Below the pieces are notes generated by a model that was not told the DNA's origin, ran no database searches, and saw nothing but the letters and a program-made list of their open reading frames with translations. Positions 1 to 9,249 of a stretch of DNA of 64,000 bases are shown here, in pieces. The position numbers and the translations under genes are program-made. The stretch is from Plantactinospora sp040120695 (GTDB taxonomy: Bacteria; Actinomycetota; Actinomycetes; Mycobacteriales; Micromonosporaceae): NCBI RefSeq assembly GCF_040120695.1, contig NZ_JBEEAC010000020.1, positions 66,323 to 130,322 on the forward strand, in the 5' to 3' direction. The number at the start of each line of letters is the position of its first letter. The stretch's first letter is position 1.

Positions 1-1558
1 CGGTCGGTTCACCGCTGCGCAGGGCCAGCACACCGTTGACCATCACATGCCGCACGCCGGTCGCGTACCGGTGCGGGTCGTCCCAGGTGGCGGCATCGAG
101 GACGGTCGCCGGGTCGAGCACGGCGAGGTCGGCGTAGCCGCCGACGGCGATCCGGCCCCGGCCGGGCAGCCGCAGCGTCTCGGCGGGCAGCCCGGTCATC
201 CGGTGGACCGCGGTGGCGAGGTCGAACAGCCTCCGCTCCCGGCAGTAGTACCCGAGGACCCGGGCGAACGTACCGTATGTTCGCGGATGGGTGGCCTGCT
301 CCGACCACGGCGGCACCGCCGGGTGCGCCGAGGCGTCCGAGCCGATCGACACCCAGGGCTGGCGCAGCCCGAGCTCGATGTTCGCCGGGTCGACGAAGAA
401 CAGCACCGCCGGGATCCACGGGTCACGGGCGATGATCTCCAGCAGCGCCTCGGCGTCGCCGAGCCCGAACGTGGCGGCGACCTCGGACAACCGGCGGCCC
501 TTCGCCGGCGTACCGTCGCAGAGGTCGCGCAGGATCAGCACGCCGGCACCGCCACCGGCGGCGAGGAAGAGGTTCTCGAAGTCCCTGGACGGCGCCCGCA
601 TCTCCGCCGCCATCTCCGCCCGCTGCCCGGGATCGGCCAGCCGCTCGGCGAGCGCGGCCGGTCCGCCCTCGTGGAACCGGGGCGGGATGCACGAGCCGAG
701 CGGGTTGCCACCCGCCTCGTACGGGTACATGTTCGCGCTGACCCGCCGGCCGGCGTCCCGGGCCGCCTGGATCCGCTCGATCGCCGAACGCATCTTCGGC
801 CAGTTCGCCCGGCCTGCGGCCTTGAGGTGGTACACCTCGGCGCGCACCCCGGTCCGTCCGGTCAGCGTCACCAACTCGTCGAGTGCCTCCAGCAGCCGGT
901 CGCCCTCGCTGCGCAGGTGCGAGATGTACAGCCCGTCGTGGGCGGCGATCACCTCGCAGAGCGCGGCCAACTCGTCGGTGTCGGCGAACCGGCCGGGTGG
1001 GTAGATCAGCGCGGTGCCGACGCCGAGGGCACCGTCCTGCAACTCCTCGGCCAGCGCCCCACGTACCCGGTCGAGCTCGGCGGCGGTCAGCGGGCGGTCC
1101 GCGAAGCCGGCACCGAGATAGCGCAGGTTGGCGCCGCCGACGAAGCTGGCGACGTTCGGCGCGACACCGCCGCGGACGATGGCGTCCAGCCCGTCGCCGA
1201 GCCGGGGAAACTCCGCCGACAGGGTCGTCTCGTAGACGTCCCGCAGGTACTCGCCGTACCGGGCGTCGGCCGGGCCGGGCGAATCGGCCTCGCCGAACAC
1301 CTCGGTCGTGACACCCTGCCGCAGCTCCGACTCGGCCCGCCCGTCGATCCGCATCGCCGCCCAGGCGTGGCTGAGCACGTTGATGAATCCCGGGACCACG
1401 GCCAGACCGGTCACGTCCAGCACCCGCCCGCCGTGCTCGGCGGGCGCCGACCCGACACCGACCACCTTGTCGTCGGCCACCAGCACGTCGGCGGGAATCC
1501 CCGGCGCGCCGGTGCCGTCGTAGACGGTCCCGCCGCGCACCACCCAGGAAAGACTCAT
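1..1558 (-). CDS. N-acyl-D-amino-acid deacylase / D-aminoacylase family amidohydrolase (3' end outside window)
   Basis: A 519-codon reading frame runs leftwards from an ATG at 1558 to the window edge, so the C-terminus is missing. It begins MSLSWVVRGGTVYDGTG, the usual beta-sandwich start of urease-superfamily amidohydrolases, followed by PGFINVLSH, RQGVTTEVFGE, the metal-site stretches HLRSEG and VYHLKAAG, and SIGSDASAHP. This matches enzymes that deacylate N-acyl-D-amino acids in the cytoplasm. The usual HxH metal pair reads NVLSH here; as I recall, one D-aminoacylase subgroup also lacks it. Substrate is not predictable. It is divergent from the serine hydrolase at 1676 with 117 bp between them, and the neighbours are also peptide or amide hydrolases. 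Confidence 0.85.
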   Translation of the reverse strand, partial: MSLSWVVRGGTVYDGTGAPGIPADVLVADDKVVGVGSAPAEHGGRVLDVTGLAVVPGFINVLSHAWAAMRIDGRAESELRQGVTTEVFGEADSPGPADARYGEYLRDVYETTLSAEFPRLGDGLDAIVRGGVAPNVASFVGGANLRYLGAGFADRPLTAAELDRVRGALAEELQDGALGVGTALIYPPGRFADTDELAALCEVIAAHDGLYISHLRSEGDRLLEALDELVTLTGRTGVRAEVYHLKAAGRANWPKMRSAIERIQAARDAGRRVSANMYPYEAGGNPLGSCIPPRFHEGGPAALAERLADPGQRAEMAAEMRAPSRDFENLFLAAGGGAGVLILRDLCDGTPAKGRRLSEVAATFGLGDAEALLEIIARDPWIPAVLFFVDPANIELGLRQPWVSIGSDASAHPAVPPWSEQATHPRTYGTFARVLGYYCRERRLFDLATAVHRMTGLPAETLRLPGRGRIAVGGYADLAVLDPATVLDAATWDDPHRYATGVRHVMVNGVLALRSGEPT

Positions 1559-1675
1559 CCGGTCAGCGTGGCGCCGGGGCCGGCCGGTCTCATCGTCGGG
1601 TCGGCCTAACCGGTCGCCGTACTCTCGTCGGCAACGACGATGCGCCGGGACCCACCGGTGGGTTGGGGTGAGACC

Positions 1676-3430
1676 ATGAGCAGCGATCTGGGAGCGGAGC
1701 GGCGCGGGACGACCGGCGATCCGCGCGGCGCCGTCCGGGTGCCGCCGGGGCTGCCTGCCGAGCTGTCCGAGCTGGTCGAGGCCGAGCGGGCCCGGTTCGG
1801 GGTGCCGGGCTGCGCCGTACTGGTGGTGGCGGGCGGCCGGGTCGTGCTCAACGCCGGCTTCGGCGTCCGCGACCTGGCGAGCCGCCGGCCGGTCACGCCG
1901 GACACCCTGTTCCCGATCGCCTCGGCGACGAAGACCTTCACCGCGGCGCTCTGCGCGCTGCTGGTCGACCGGGGCCTGCTCTCCTGGGACCAGCCGGTGC
2001 GCGACCACCTGCCCGACTTCCGGCTGCACGACCAGATCGCCACCGCCCAGGTCACCCTCGCCGACCTGCTCAGTCACCGGTCCGGCCTGCCCCGCCACGA
2101 CATCCTCTGGTACGCCGCCCGGGAGGAGGCCGGCCGCGTCGACATGCTGGCCGCGTTACGTCACCTGGACCCGGCCGGCGGGCTGCGCCACGCGTGGCGG
2201 TACAACAACCTGCTCTACGCCGCCGCCGGGGAGGCGGCCGCGCGGGCGGCCGGCCGGTCCTACGAGGCGGCGGTACGCGAGTTGCTACTCGATCCGTTGG
2301 GCATGCACCGGAGCACGTTCGCCATCGATGACCTGGCCGCCGACGAGGACGCCGCCCAGCCGTACGCGACAGCCGGGCCGGACGGACCGCTCGGGCCGGT
2401 GCCGTACACCCGGCTGGACCTGATCGCTCCGGCCGGCGGCCTCAACTCCTGCCTGACCGACCTCGCCCGGTGGCTGCCGACCCTGCTCGGCACCCGCGTC
2501 GACGGACATGATCCGCTGCTGCCGCCGAGCGCGCTGGCCCGGATGCGCACCCCGGCGGTACCGCTGCCGGACCGCTCCTCGCTCGCGGTCGGCCGGCCCG
2601 TCGGCTACGGCCTGGGGCTGATCGTGGAGGACTACCGCGGCCACCGGCTGACCCACCACGGCGGCAACATCGACGGCTTCGCCAGCCAGGTCAGCACGAT
2701 TCCGGAGGCCGGCTGCGGGGTCGTGGTGCTGACCAACCGGGACGGTTCGGCGCTGCGCGACGCGCTGCCGTGCCTGATCTACGACCGGCTGCTCGACCTG
2801 CCGCCCCGGCCGCACGGCGAAACGGCGCTGGCCCGGCAGACCGCGCTCGACCGGGGCCGGGTCCAGGCCCGGGAGCGCACCGCGGCGCCCCGGCCCGGCC
2901 TGCCACCGGTCCGGCCGCTGACCGACTACGTCGGCGACTACCGGCACCCCGGGTACGGGAAGCTGACCGTGACCGCCGACGGCAACGGCCTGGCCGCCAC
3001 CTACCGGGGGCTGGCCGGCCCGCTGACGCACCGGCACCTGGAGGTGTTCAACCTGGTGCTGCACCTGGGCGGGGAGTGCACGCTGCTGCCGGTGCAGTTC
3101 CAGCACGACGTGCACGGCGACGTCAGTGCCGCCCTCCTGGCGGCGGAGCCGGCGGTCGAGGCGGTCCGGTTCACCCGGGTACCGGAGACCGCCCACCTGA
3201 CCGACGCGGTACTGGACGGCCTCACCGGTGACTACCGGCTCGGCCCGCTGGAGGCGGAGGTACGGCGCGGCGGCGACGGCCGGCTGACGCTGCTGCTCGT
3301 CGAGGGTGACGTCGTCGACCTGACCCCGGTGCACGGGTTGGTCTTCGCCATCGGCGGAGGCGGTGCCCGGGTCGAGTTCACCGAGGACGGCCGGCTGCTC
3401 ACCCCGATCGGGGACCTCGCACGGCGGTAG
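1676..3430 (+). CDS. Serine hydrolase, beta-lactamase / D-aminopeptidase-like fold
   Basis: The protein has 584 residues. The N-terminal catalytic domain (about 30-390) shows the three class C beta-lactamase/DD-peptidase motifs: SATK with nucleophile Ser83, YNN at Tyr176, and HHGGN near 327 in place of KTG. The C-terminal 180 residues (DYVGDYRHPGYGKLTV onward) resemble the lipocalin-like DUF3471-type domain found in esterase or D-aminopeptidase relatives. There is no signal peptide, so it is probably cytoplasmic. The ATG at 1676 is chosen because GGGGTGAG lies just upstream; an ATG at 1640 has no such site. The M20 peptidase follows 34 bp later, suggesting one transcription unit for peptide or D-amino-acid degradation (inference). 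Confidence 0.85.
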   Translation: MSSDLGAERRGTTGDPRGAVRVPPGLPAELSELVEAERARFGVPGCAVLVVAGGRVVLNAGFGVRDLASRRPVTPDTLFPIASATKTFTAALCALLVDRGLLSWDQPVRDHLPDFRLHDQIATAQVTLADLLSHRSGLPRHDILWYAAREEAGRVDMLAALRHLDPAGGLRHAWRYNNLLYAAAGEAAARAAGRSYEAAVRELLLDPLGMHRSTFAIDDLAADEDAAQPYATAGPDGPLGPVPYTRLDLIAPAGGLNSCLTDLARWLPTLLGTRVDGHDPLLPPSALARMRTPAVPLPDRSSLAVGRPVGYGLGLIVEDYRGHRLTHHGGNIDGFASQVSTIPEAGCGVVVLTNRDGSALRDALPCLIYDRLLDLPPRPHGETALARQTALDRGRVQARERTAAPRPGLPPVRPLTDYVGDYRHPGYGKLTVTADGNGLAATYRGLAGPLTHRHLEVFNLVLHLGGECTLLPVQFQHDVHGDVSAALLAAEPAVEAVRFTRVPETAHLTDAVLDGLTGDYRLGPLEAEVRRGGDGRLTLLLVEGDVVDLTPVHGLVFAIGGGGARVEFTEDGRLLTPIGDLARR

Positions 3431-3464
3431 GTTGGCCGCCTGGGGGCGGTGGTGAGGAGGCAGC

Positions 3465-4700
3465 GTGACCGGATGGGACGAACTGGACGCCGCGATCGAC
3501 GACGACGGCGTGGTCGGCGACCTCGGCAGGCTGGTCGCCTGCCCGAGCCTCGGCGGGGCGGAGGACGCGGCACTGCGACTGGTGGCGGACCTGGCCGACC
3601 GGATGGGCCTGCGGGTGGACCTGCGCGCCGAGGACCTGGCCGAGTTGCGCCGCGCGCCCGGCTATCCGGGCGAGGAGGTGGAACGCGACAGCCTGCACAC
3701 CCTGACCGTCACCGCGCCCGGTCGGCACCCGGACGCGCCCCGGCTGGTGTTCAACGGCCACGTCGACGTGGTGCCGCCGGGCACCGCGCCGTGGTCGCAC
3801 CCGCCGTTTCGCCCGCGGGTCTCGGACGGCCGGCTGTACGGGCGGGGTGCCGCCGACATGAAGGGTGGCGTGGTGGCGGCGCTGCACGCGCTGGCCGCCG
3901 TTCACGCGCTCGGTGGCCCGCCCGGTGACGTGGTACTGCACGCGGTGGCCGGCGAGGAGGACGGCGGCGTCGGCGCGTTCGCCACGCTGCGCCGGGACGC
4001 CGGGTACGCCGGCTGTGTCATCCCGGAACCGACCGCCGGGGCGCTGGTCTGCACGACCGCGGGCGCGCTCACCTGGCGGATGCGGATCACCGGTCGGGCC
4101 GCGCACGCCTCCCACCGGCTGGAGGGGGTCAGCTCGGTGGACCGCTACCTGCCGGTGCACGCGGCGCTGGCGGAGCTGGAGGAACGGCTCAACCGGGACG
4201 TGACGCACCCGCTGATGGGCCGGGTGGCCCTGCCCTATCCGCTGAGCGTCGGCCGGATCCAGGCCGGCGACTGGTCGTCGACGGTGCCGGACGAACTGAT
4301 CTGCGAAGGTCGGCTCGGCGTGCCGGTCGGCCGCACCGTCGCCGAGGCGCGCGCCGAATTCGAGCGGGTGGTACGGGCCGCGGCCGACGGTGACGGGCCG
4401 GCACCGGAGGTGACCTGGACCGGTGGGCAGTTCGCGCCGGCCGAGACGCCGATCGACGATCCACTCACGGCGATGGCGCAAGCGGCGATCAGCGCGGTGA
4501 CCGGTGTCCCGGCCCGGCTGGCGGGGGTGCCGTACGGGACCGACATGCGCCAGTACACGGCCCGTGGTATCCCTACCGTCCTTTATGGACCGGGTTCGGT
4601 GGAGCACGCGCACGCGGTGGACGAGTTCGTGCCGCTGGCCGAGGTGAGCGTCGTCACCCGGGTGCTGGCCCGGCTGGCGAGCGGCTTCGCGGCGCGGTAG
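3465..4700 (+). CDS. M20-family metallopeptidase (ArgE/DapE-like deacylase)
   Basis: The 411-residue protein starts at GTG 3465 behind GAGGAGG. Metal and catalytic motifs of the M20 family are complete: GHVDVVPPG (His99 and Asp101), GRGAADMKGG, AGEEDGG with the catalytic Glu, PEPT, and a C-terminal GSVEHAHAVDEF histidine. The middle (about 200-310) is the dimerisation lid. These enzymes hydrolyse N-acyl-amino acids or dipeptides with two zinc ions in the cytoplasm. Annotation as acetylornithine or succinyl-diaminopimelate deacylase would be too specific because no arg or dap gene is nearby. It lies 34 bp after the serine hydrolase and probably shares its mRNA. Confidence 0.88.
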   Translation: MTGWDELDAAIDDDGVVGDLGRLVACPSLGGAEDAALRLVADLADRMGLRVDLRAEDLAELRRAPGYPGEEVERDSLHTLTVTAPGRHPDAPRLVFNGHVDVVPPGTAPWSHPPFRPRVSDGRLYGRGAADMKGGVVAALHALAAVHALGGPPGDVVLHAVAGEEDGGVGAFATLRRDAGYAGCVIPEPTAGALVCTTAGALTWRMRITGRAAHASHRLEGVSSVDRYLPVHAALAELEERLNRDVTHPLMGRVALPYPLSVGRIQAGDWSSTVPDELICEGRLGVPVGRTVAEARAEFERVVRAAADGDGPAPEVTWTGGQFAPAETPIDDPLTAMAQAAISAVTGVPARLAGVPYGTDMRQYTARGIPTVLYGPGSVEHAHAVDEFVPLAEVSVVTRVLARLASGFAAR

Positions 4701-4900
4701 CGGTGCCTGGACGGCCGGGCGGTGGCGGGAGTGTCACATCTGCCTGGCCAGGTCGGCCGCGACGTCGATGGCGATCTCGATCGCTCGGGCTGCCAGGGGG
4801 AGTGGGTGCGCCCGACCTTGCGCTCCGACGGACCGCAAGGGGAGGTTGAAAAAGGTTCAATGAGTACCGAGTAGCGACGAGCACCCCCGGGGGGTGGGCG

Positions 4901-5608
4901 ATGAGTACCTTCGTGTTGATCCACGGCGCGGGAGACGTCGGATGGTCGTGGCACCTGGTGAAGGCCGAGCTACGGGCGCGTGGGCACCCCGTGCTGGCTC
5001 CCGACCTTCCGGGCGACGACGAGTCGAAGACCCTGGTCGACTACGCCGACGCCGTAGTCGAGGCTGTTGGTGGGAAGCGGAACCTGGTCGTGGTAGGCCA
5101 CTCCTTCGGTGCCTTCACCGCCACCCTGGTCGCCGACCGGCTTCCCGTCGACATGCTGGTCCTGCTGGCCGGCATGATCCCGTCGCCGGGCGAGCCGCCC
5201 GACGAATGGTGGGCCAACACCGGCTACCAGGCCGCGGTGCAGGAGCAGGCCAAGCGTGACGATGGTGTGACCGGCAACGCCGATCCTTACGTGAGCTTCT
5301 ACCACGACGTACCGCGAGAACTCGCCGAGGAGGCGATGAGCAGGGAGCGCGACCATCCATCGCCGGCCGCGACGGCCGCACCGTGGCCGTTGGACGCGTG
5401 GCCGAACGTGCCGACCAGGTTCGTGCTCTGCAGGCAGGACCGCTTCTTCCCGCCCGACTTCTTCCGCCGACTGGTGCCCGAGCGTCTGGGTATCGTCCCC
5501 GACGAGATCGCGGGCAGCCACTGCGTGGCACTCAGCCGTCCCGGGGAGGTGGCCGACATGTTGGCGGCGTACGCGGCCACGGCGTCTCCGACGAGGATCG
5601 AGCAGTGA
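4901..5608 (+). CDS. Alpha/beta-fold hydrolase
   Basis: The 235-residue protein has a single alpha/beta hydrolase domain. FVLIHGAGDVGWSW supplies the oxyanion-hole HG, GHSFG carries nucleophile Ser68, and GSHCVALSRPGEV near residue 208 supplies the catalytic His. This pattern resembles the EstC/pyrethroid-hydrolase-like subgroup of small soluble esterases. The ATG follows a G-rich site (CGGGGGGTGGG). It stands alone: 200 bp of non-coding sequence lies upstream and a tRNA gene on the other strand follows 60 bp downstream. The natural substrate is not predictable. Confidence 0.85.
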   Translation: MSTFVLIHGAGDVGWSWHLVKAELRARGHPVLAPDLPGDDESKTLVDYADAVVEAVGGKRNLVVVGHSFGAFTATLVADRLPVDMLVLLAGMIPSPGEPPDEWWANTGYQAAVQEQAKRDDGVTGNADPYVSFYHDVPRELAEEAMSRERDHPSPAATAAPWPLDAWPNVPTRFVLCRQDRFFPPDFFRRLVPERLGIVPDEIAGSHCVALSRPGEVADMLAAYAATASPTRIEQ

Positions 5609-5668
5609 ACGCCCGGCGCGTTCGGCAACGCTGGGTGGAACCTTCTGAGTGCCTCGGGTGGTTCTGAG

Positions 5669-5742
5669 TGCCCCCGGTGGGATTCGAACCCACACTGTCG
5701 ATCTTTTGAGAATCGCGCCTCTGCCGGTTGGGCTACAGGGGC
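5669..5742 (-). tRNA. tRNA-Leu (anticodon CAA), class I fold
   Basis: The minus strand folds into a complete cloverleaf: acceptor GCCCCTG/CGGGGGC with A73, D-arm with GCCC/GGC, anticodon stem CGATT/GATCG, loop CTCAAAA giving anticodon CAA, variable loop of 5 nt, and T-arm GTGGG/CCCAC with loop TTCGAAT. The anticodon reads leucine UUG, yet bacterial leucine tRNAs normally have a long class II variable arm, which is absent. CCA is not encoded. A second tRNA with the same anticodon and same class I architecture lies in the array at 51634. Confidence 0.85.
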
Positions 5743-5828
5743 CTGGCGTCGATAAGACTACCCACTACGCTGAGGACGGCGACACCCGGCTGGGCAGGTG
5801 TCGGAAACGTAGTTGGGGGTAGGGGCTC

Positions 5829-6449
5829 GTGGCCGACATTCAGGCTGGTGCCGAGCGTAGGCGGGTGTTGATCGCCGAGGACGAGGCGCTCATCCGGCTG
5901 GACCTGGCCGAGATGCTGGTCGAGGAGGGCTACGACGTGGTGGGGGAGGCGGGCGACGGCGAGACCGCGGTGCGCCTCGCCGAGGAGTTGAAGCCCGACC
6001 TCGTCATCCTCGACATCAAGATGCCGATCATGGACGGGCTGGCCGCGGCGGAGCGGATCGCCGGCGGTCGGATCGCCCCGGTCGTCATCCTGACCGCTTT
6101 CAGTCAGCGTGACCTTGTCGAGCGGGCCAGGGCGGCCGGTGCGATGGCGTACCTGGTCAAGCCCTTCCAGAAGAGCGACCTGGTGCCGGCGATCGAGATC
6201 GCGCTGTCCCGCTACTCGGAGATCGCCGCCCTGGAGGCCGAGGTGGCCGGCCTGACCGACCGTCTGGAGATCCGCAAGACGGTGGAGCGGGCCAAGGGCG
6301 CCCTGATGACGACGTACGGGATGACCGAGCCGCAGGCGTTCAAGTGGATCCAGCGCACCGCGATGGACCACCGGATGACGATGCGCGAGGTCGCCGAGCG
6401 GATCCTGGCCGAGGGGACCGACGCCGAACAGCCGACCGAGGCCGGCTGA
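5829..6449 (+). CDS. pdtaR: ANTAR-domain response regulator, PdtaR-like
   Basis: The 206-residue protein has an N-terminal receiver domain (10-125) with acidic pocket EDE, phospho-acceptor Asp62 in LDIKMP, and Lys111 in YLVKPF. An ANTAR domain (about 150-200, RKTVERAKGALMTTYGMTE) follows. In mycobacteria PdtaR is an RNA-binding antiterminator phosphorylated by the PdtaS kinase; no kinase gene is adjacent, as is common for this orphan regulator. The start is GTG 5829 behind a G-rich site (GGGGGTAGGGG). The gene sits between a tRNA gene and a lipoprotein gene. Confidence 0.92.
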   Translation: MADIQAGAERRRVLIAEDEALIRLDLAEMLVEEGYDVVGEAGDGETAVRLAEELKPDLVILDIKMPIMDGLAAAERIAGGRIAPVVILTAFSQRDLVERARAAGAMAYLVKPFQKSDLVPAIEIALSRYSEIAALEAEVAGLTDRLEIRKTVERAKGALMTTYGMTEPQAFKWIQRTAMDHRMTMREVAERILAEGTDAEQPTEAG

Positions 6450-6490
6450 CCGGGCCGGTCCGGCGGGCGCCCGGTGCCTAGGATCGGGCC

Positions 6491-7804
6491 ATGTCGCGCT
6501 TGGGCCGGCTCGGCCCCCCGGGATGCCGTCGCCTCCTCGCCGGTCTGCTGGCGGTGCCACTGCTCGCCGGCTGTGACTCGCCGGAGCCCGACCGGACGGT
6601 CCGGCCGGAGTGGCAGCCGCTGAGCCTGCCGGCCCCGGCCGGCGCCACCGGACGGCTGGTGGTCCGCGACGTCGCGACCTGTGCCGGTCGCTGGTACGCG
6701 GTCGGCGCGTTCGCCACCCCGGCCGAGGGCGTCCGGGACGGCGACACCCGGCCGGCCGCCTGGACCAGCGCCGACGGCCTGTCCTGGACGCCGCTGCGGC
6801 TGACGCCCCGGACCTACTACGGGCAACGCGCACTGCTCTACTCCGTCGCCTGCCGGGACGGCCGGGTCGCGGTGATCGGGGCGAAGCGGGGCGGCGCGCA
6901 CGCGAACCCGAGGGTCGGCACGTGGCACCTGGCCTCCGACGGCTCCCTGGTCGAGGTGACCGCGCCGTTCGAGCTGTACGGCGGGCCGCAGGCGGTGGAC
7001 GTGGCCCGGGTGTCGGCGGGTCCGGGCGGCTTCCTGATCGCCGGCAACCGGATGAGCGGCGCCGCCGTCTGGCGGTCCGCGGACGCCGGCCGCTTCGACA
7101 TCGTCGAGGCGGCCCCGGGACTGGCCAGTGACGCCCGGGGCGAGACGTGGGCGTTCGACGGGGTTGCCACCCCGTCCGGATGGCTGCTGGTCGGCGGGAT
7201 CGTCCGCGCCGGGCGTACCGACCGGGATCCGCTCGCCTGGACCTCGTCGGACGGGCTGGGCTGGCGGCGACTCGAACCGCCGGCCACCGCCGAGTACGAG
7301 GAACTCCAGCGGGTGGTGCTGCTGGACGGCACGCCGGTGGCGGTCGGGCTGCGCGGCGCCGGTTTCGGCGCCTGGCGCGGAGCCGGTGCGACCACTCCGA
7401 CCGCTCCGACCACCGGGCCGGTTGGCCCGGGCGACCCGACCGCTCCGACCGCCGGGCCGGGTGGTCCGGGCGCCTCCTCGTCGGCCGGTGACGGCGGGTC
7501 CGCCGGTTGGGTCGCGGTGGGGCGGTTCGGCGCGGCCGACCGGAACGGCATTCCCCGGATCCGGTCGCTCACGGTGGCCGGTGGTCGCCTGCTGGTCGCC
7601 ACCTCCGACGGGATCAAACACGCTCTGTGGTCATCTGATGACGGTGGGGTGACCTGGCGGGCCGTGTCGTCGCCGGTGGCGATGCCGGCCGGGGTCTATC
7701 AGGACGTGGTGCTGCGAGGGGACGAACGCCGTCTGGTGCTCGTGGTGGACGACGGGGAGCAGAGCCGGCTGTGGTGGTCGGAACCGGTGGTGACGATCGG
7801 ATAA
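6491..7804 (+). CDS. Secreted lipoprotein with BNR/sialidase-like beta-propeller repeats
   Basis: The 437-residue protein begins with a lipoprotein signal peptide ending LLAGC (lipid Cys near residue 21). The mature part has repeated blades around WTSADGLSWTPL, WTSSDGLGWRRL and WSSDDGGVTWRAV, the Asp-box-like signature of sialidase/BNR propellers. No catalytic arginine triad is recognisable, so an enzyme role is not supported; a surface binding or sensing role is possible. Between about 298 and 335 lies a low-complexity Pro/Gly/Thr linker encoded by imperfect repeats around 7380-7480. It is 41 bp downstream of the ANTAR gene and may be co-transcribed. Confidence 0.75.
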   Translation: MSRLGRLGPPGCRRLLAGLLAVPLLAGCDSPEPDRTVRPEWQPLSLPAPAGATGRLVVRDVATCAGRWYAVGAFATPAEGVRDGDTRPAAWTSADGLSWTPLRLTPRTYYGQRALLYSVACRDGRVAVIGAKRGGAHANPRVGTWHLASDGSLVEVTAPFELYGGPQAVDVARVSAGPGGFLIAGNRMSGAAVWRSADAGRFDIVEAAPGLASDARGETWAFDGVATPSGWLLVGGIVRAGRTDRDPLAWTSSDGLGWRRLEPPATAEYEELQRVVLLDGTPVAVGLRGAGFGAWRGAGATTPTAPTTGPVGPGDPTAPTAGPGGPGASSSAGDGGSAGWVAVGRFGAADRNGIPRIRSLTVAGGRLLVATSDGIKHALWSSDDGGVTWRAVSSPVAMPAGVYQDVVLRGDERRLVLVVDDGEQSRLWWSEPVVTIG

Positions 7805-8028
7805 GGGGTGCTCGGGCCATTGGATGTTACGGCGCCCGGGCTGGTTGCACTCTTGTTCGTAACGGTTTGGCAAGCCCACCCTTTTGGTCTTCCGGGACGG
7901 ATTATGCCTCCAGTACGCTGCGCCATCACGAGCCGTAGCGCAGGTGTGCGGTTGTTGTCGGGCGACGGCGGTGTGCGCGCATTGTCGTCACCGATGCCGC
8001 GTCCTGCATCTGGAGGAGGTCAAAAGCC

Positions 8029-9186
8029 GTGAGGCGAAAGAATGTACGGGCCGTCGGTACCGCCGCGGTGGCGGTGGTGGCGATGCTCGCCGCAGCGGGT
8101 TGCCAGGACAGCGGCGGCAGCACCGCAGGGGGCGACGACAAGCAGTGTGGCAAGATCGCCATCTTCGGCGCCTTCACCGGTCCGAACGCCGGCCTGGTGA
8201 TCCCGTCGCTGAACGGCGCCAAGCTGGCCGTCAAGGAGCACAACGCGGCGAACCCCGACTGCCAGGTGACGCTTCAGGAGTTCGACACCCAGGGCAACGC
8301 CGACCAGGCGACCCCGATCGCCAGCCAGGTCGCCCAGGACTCGTCCTTCACCTCCGTGATCGGCGGCCACTTCTCGGCCGAGACCAAGGCGACGATGGGC
8401 ACCTACGAGGCGGCCGGTCTGGTCATGGTCAGCCCCTCGGCCACCGCCGCCGAGCTGACCACGCTGGGCAACAAGAGCTTCTTCCGGGTCGTCGGCAACG
8501 ACAGCACCCAGGGCGGCGCCGCCGTCACCTACATCCGTGACGTGCTTGCGGCCAAGAAGGTCTTCGCGATCGACGACGGCCAGACCTACGGCGCGGGCAT
8601 CATCAACGAGGTGAAGAAGGGCCTCGGCCCGCTGGTCGTGGCCGAGGACCGGGTCCAGACGGACCAGCAGAACTTCGACGCCACCATCTCGAAGATCAAG
8701 TCGGCGAACCCGGACGTGATCGCGTACGCCGGCTACACCAACGAGGCCGCGCCGCTGCTCAAGCAGGCTCGGGCCGCGGGCGTGACCGCCAAGTTCCTCG
8801 GCTTCGACGGTCTCTACGACCCCCAGTTCCCGGCGGGTGCCGGCCAGTCCGCCGCCGAGGGCGCGATCGTGACCTGCCCCTGCCTCCCGGCCGACAAGGC
8901 CGGCGGCACCTTCTCCGCCGACTACGAGAAGGAGTACGGCATTCCCCCGGGCTCCTACGGTGCTGAGGGCTACGACGGCGCGAAGATCCTCCTCGACGGT
9001 TACGCGGCCGGCAAGCGCTCCCGCGCCGAAATGATCGAGTGGGTCCGCGGCTACGACAAGCAGGGCGTCTCGAAGTACCTCAAGTTCGACGCCAGCGGTG
9101 ACGTGGACCGGTCGCGCGTGGTGATCTGGGCGTACGAGGTCAAGGGCGGTCAGATCGTGGCCCAGCAGGAGATCAAGCTCAGCTGA
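8029..9186 (+). CDS. livJ: Branched-chain amino-acid ABC transporter, substrate-binding lipoprotein
   Basis: The 385-residue protein starts at GTG 8029 behind TGGAGGAGGT. A lipoprotein signal peptide ends LAAAGC (residues about 20-25). The mature part is a type I periplasmic-binding fold of the LivJ/LivK family, with KIAIFGAFTGPNAGL at its start and GGHFSAETKATMG and SPSATAAELT forming the ligand pocket. It should deliver leucine, isoleucine, valine or related compounds to LivHMGF at the membrane. It is the first gene of the liv operon; a strong hairpin separates it from the permease gene. Confidence 0.92.
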   Translation: MRRKNVRAVGTAAVAVVAMLAAAGCQDSGGSTAGGDDKQCGKIAIFGAFTGPNAGLVIPSLNGAKLAVKEHNAANPDCQVTLQEFDTQGNADQATPIASQVAQDSSFTSVIGGHFSAETKATMGTYEAAGLVMVSPSATAAELTTLGNKSFFRVVGNDSTQGGAAVTYIRDVLAAKKVFAIDDGQTYGAGIINEVKKGLGPLVVAEDRVQTDQQNFDATISKIKSANPDVIAYAGYTNEAAPLLKQARAAGVTAKFLGFDGLYDPQFPAGAGQSAAEGAIVTCPCLPADKAGGTFSADYEKEYGIPPGSYGAEGYDGAKILLDGYAAGKRSRAEMIEWVRGYDKQGVSKYLKFDASGDVDRSRVVIWAYEVKGGQIVAQQEIKLS

Positions 9187-9200
9187 GCCAGCAACCGTGG

Positions 9201-9227
9201 TGCGGCCGGGGGGATCCCCCGGCCGCA
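9201..9227 (+). terminator. Intergenic hairpin between livJ and livH (probable attenuator)
   Basis: A perfect 12-bp stem, TGCGGCCGGGGG paired with CCCCCGGCCGCA around a GAT loop, lies 15 bp after the livJ stop. There is no U-run, so it may be a partial terminator or an mRNA 3'-end stabiliser. Such elements commonly let a binding protein be made in excess of its membrane partners. Confidence 0.7.
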
Positions 9228-9249
9228 CTCGGTGTACAAGGGAGACTTC

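Noticed and set aside
4736..4806. A short minus-strand frame (…ARAIEIAIDVAADLARQM) that looks like the end of a protein.
   Set aside because: It has no start or upstream coding sequence and no recognisable family; at most a relic.
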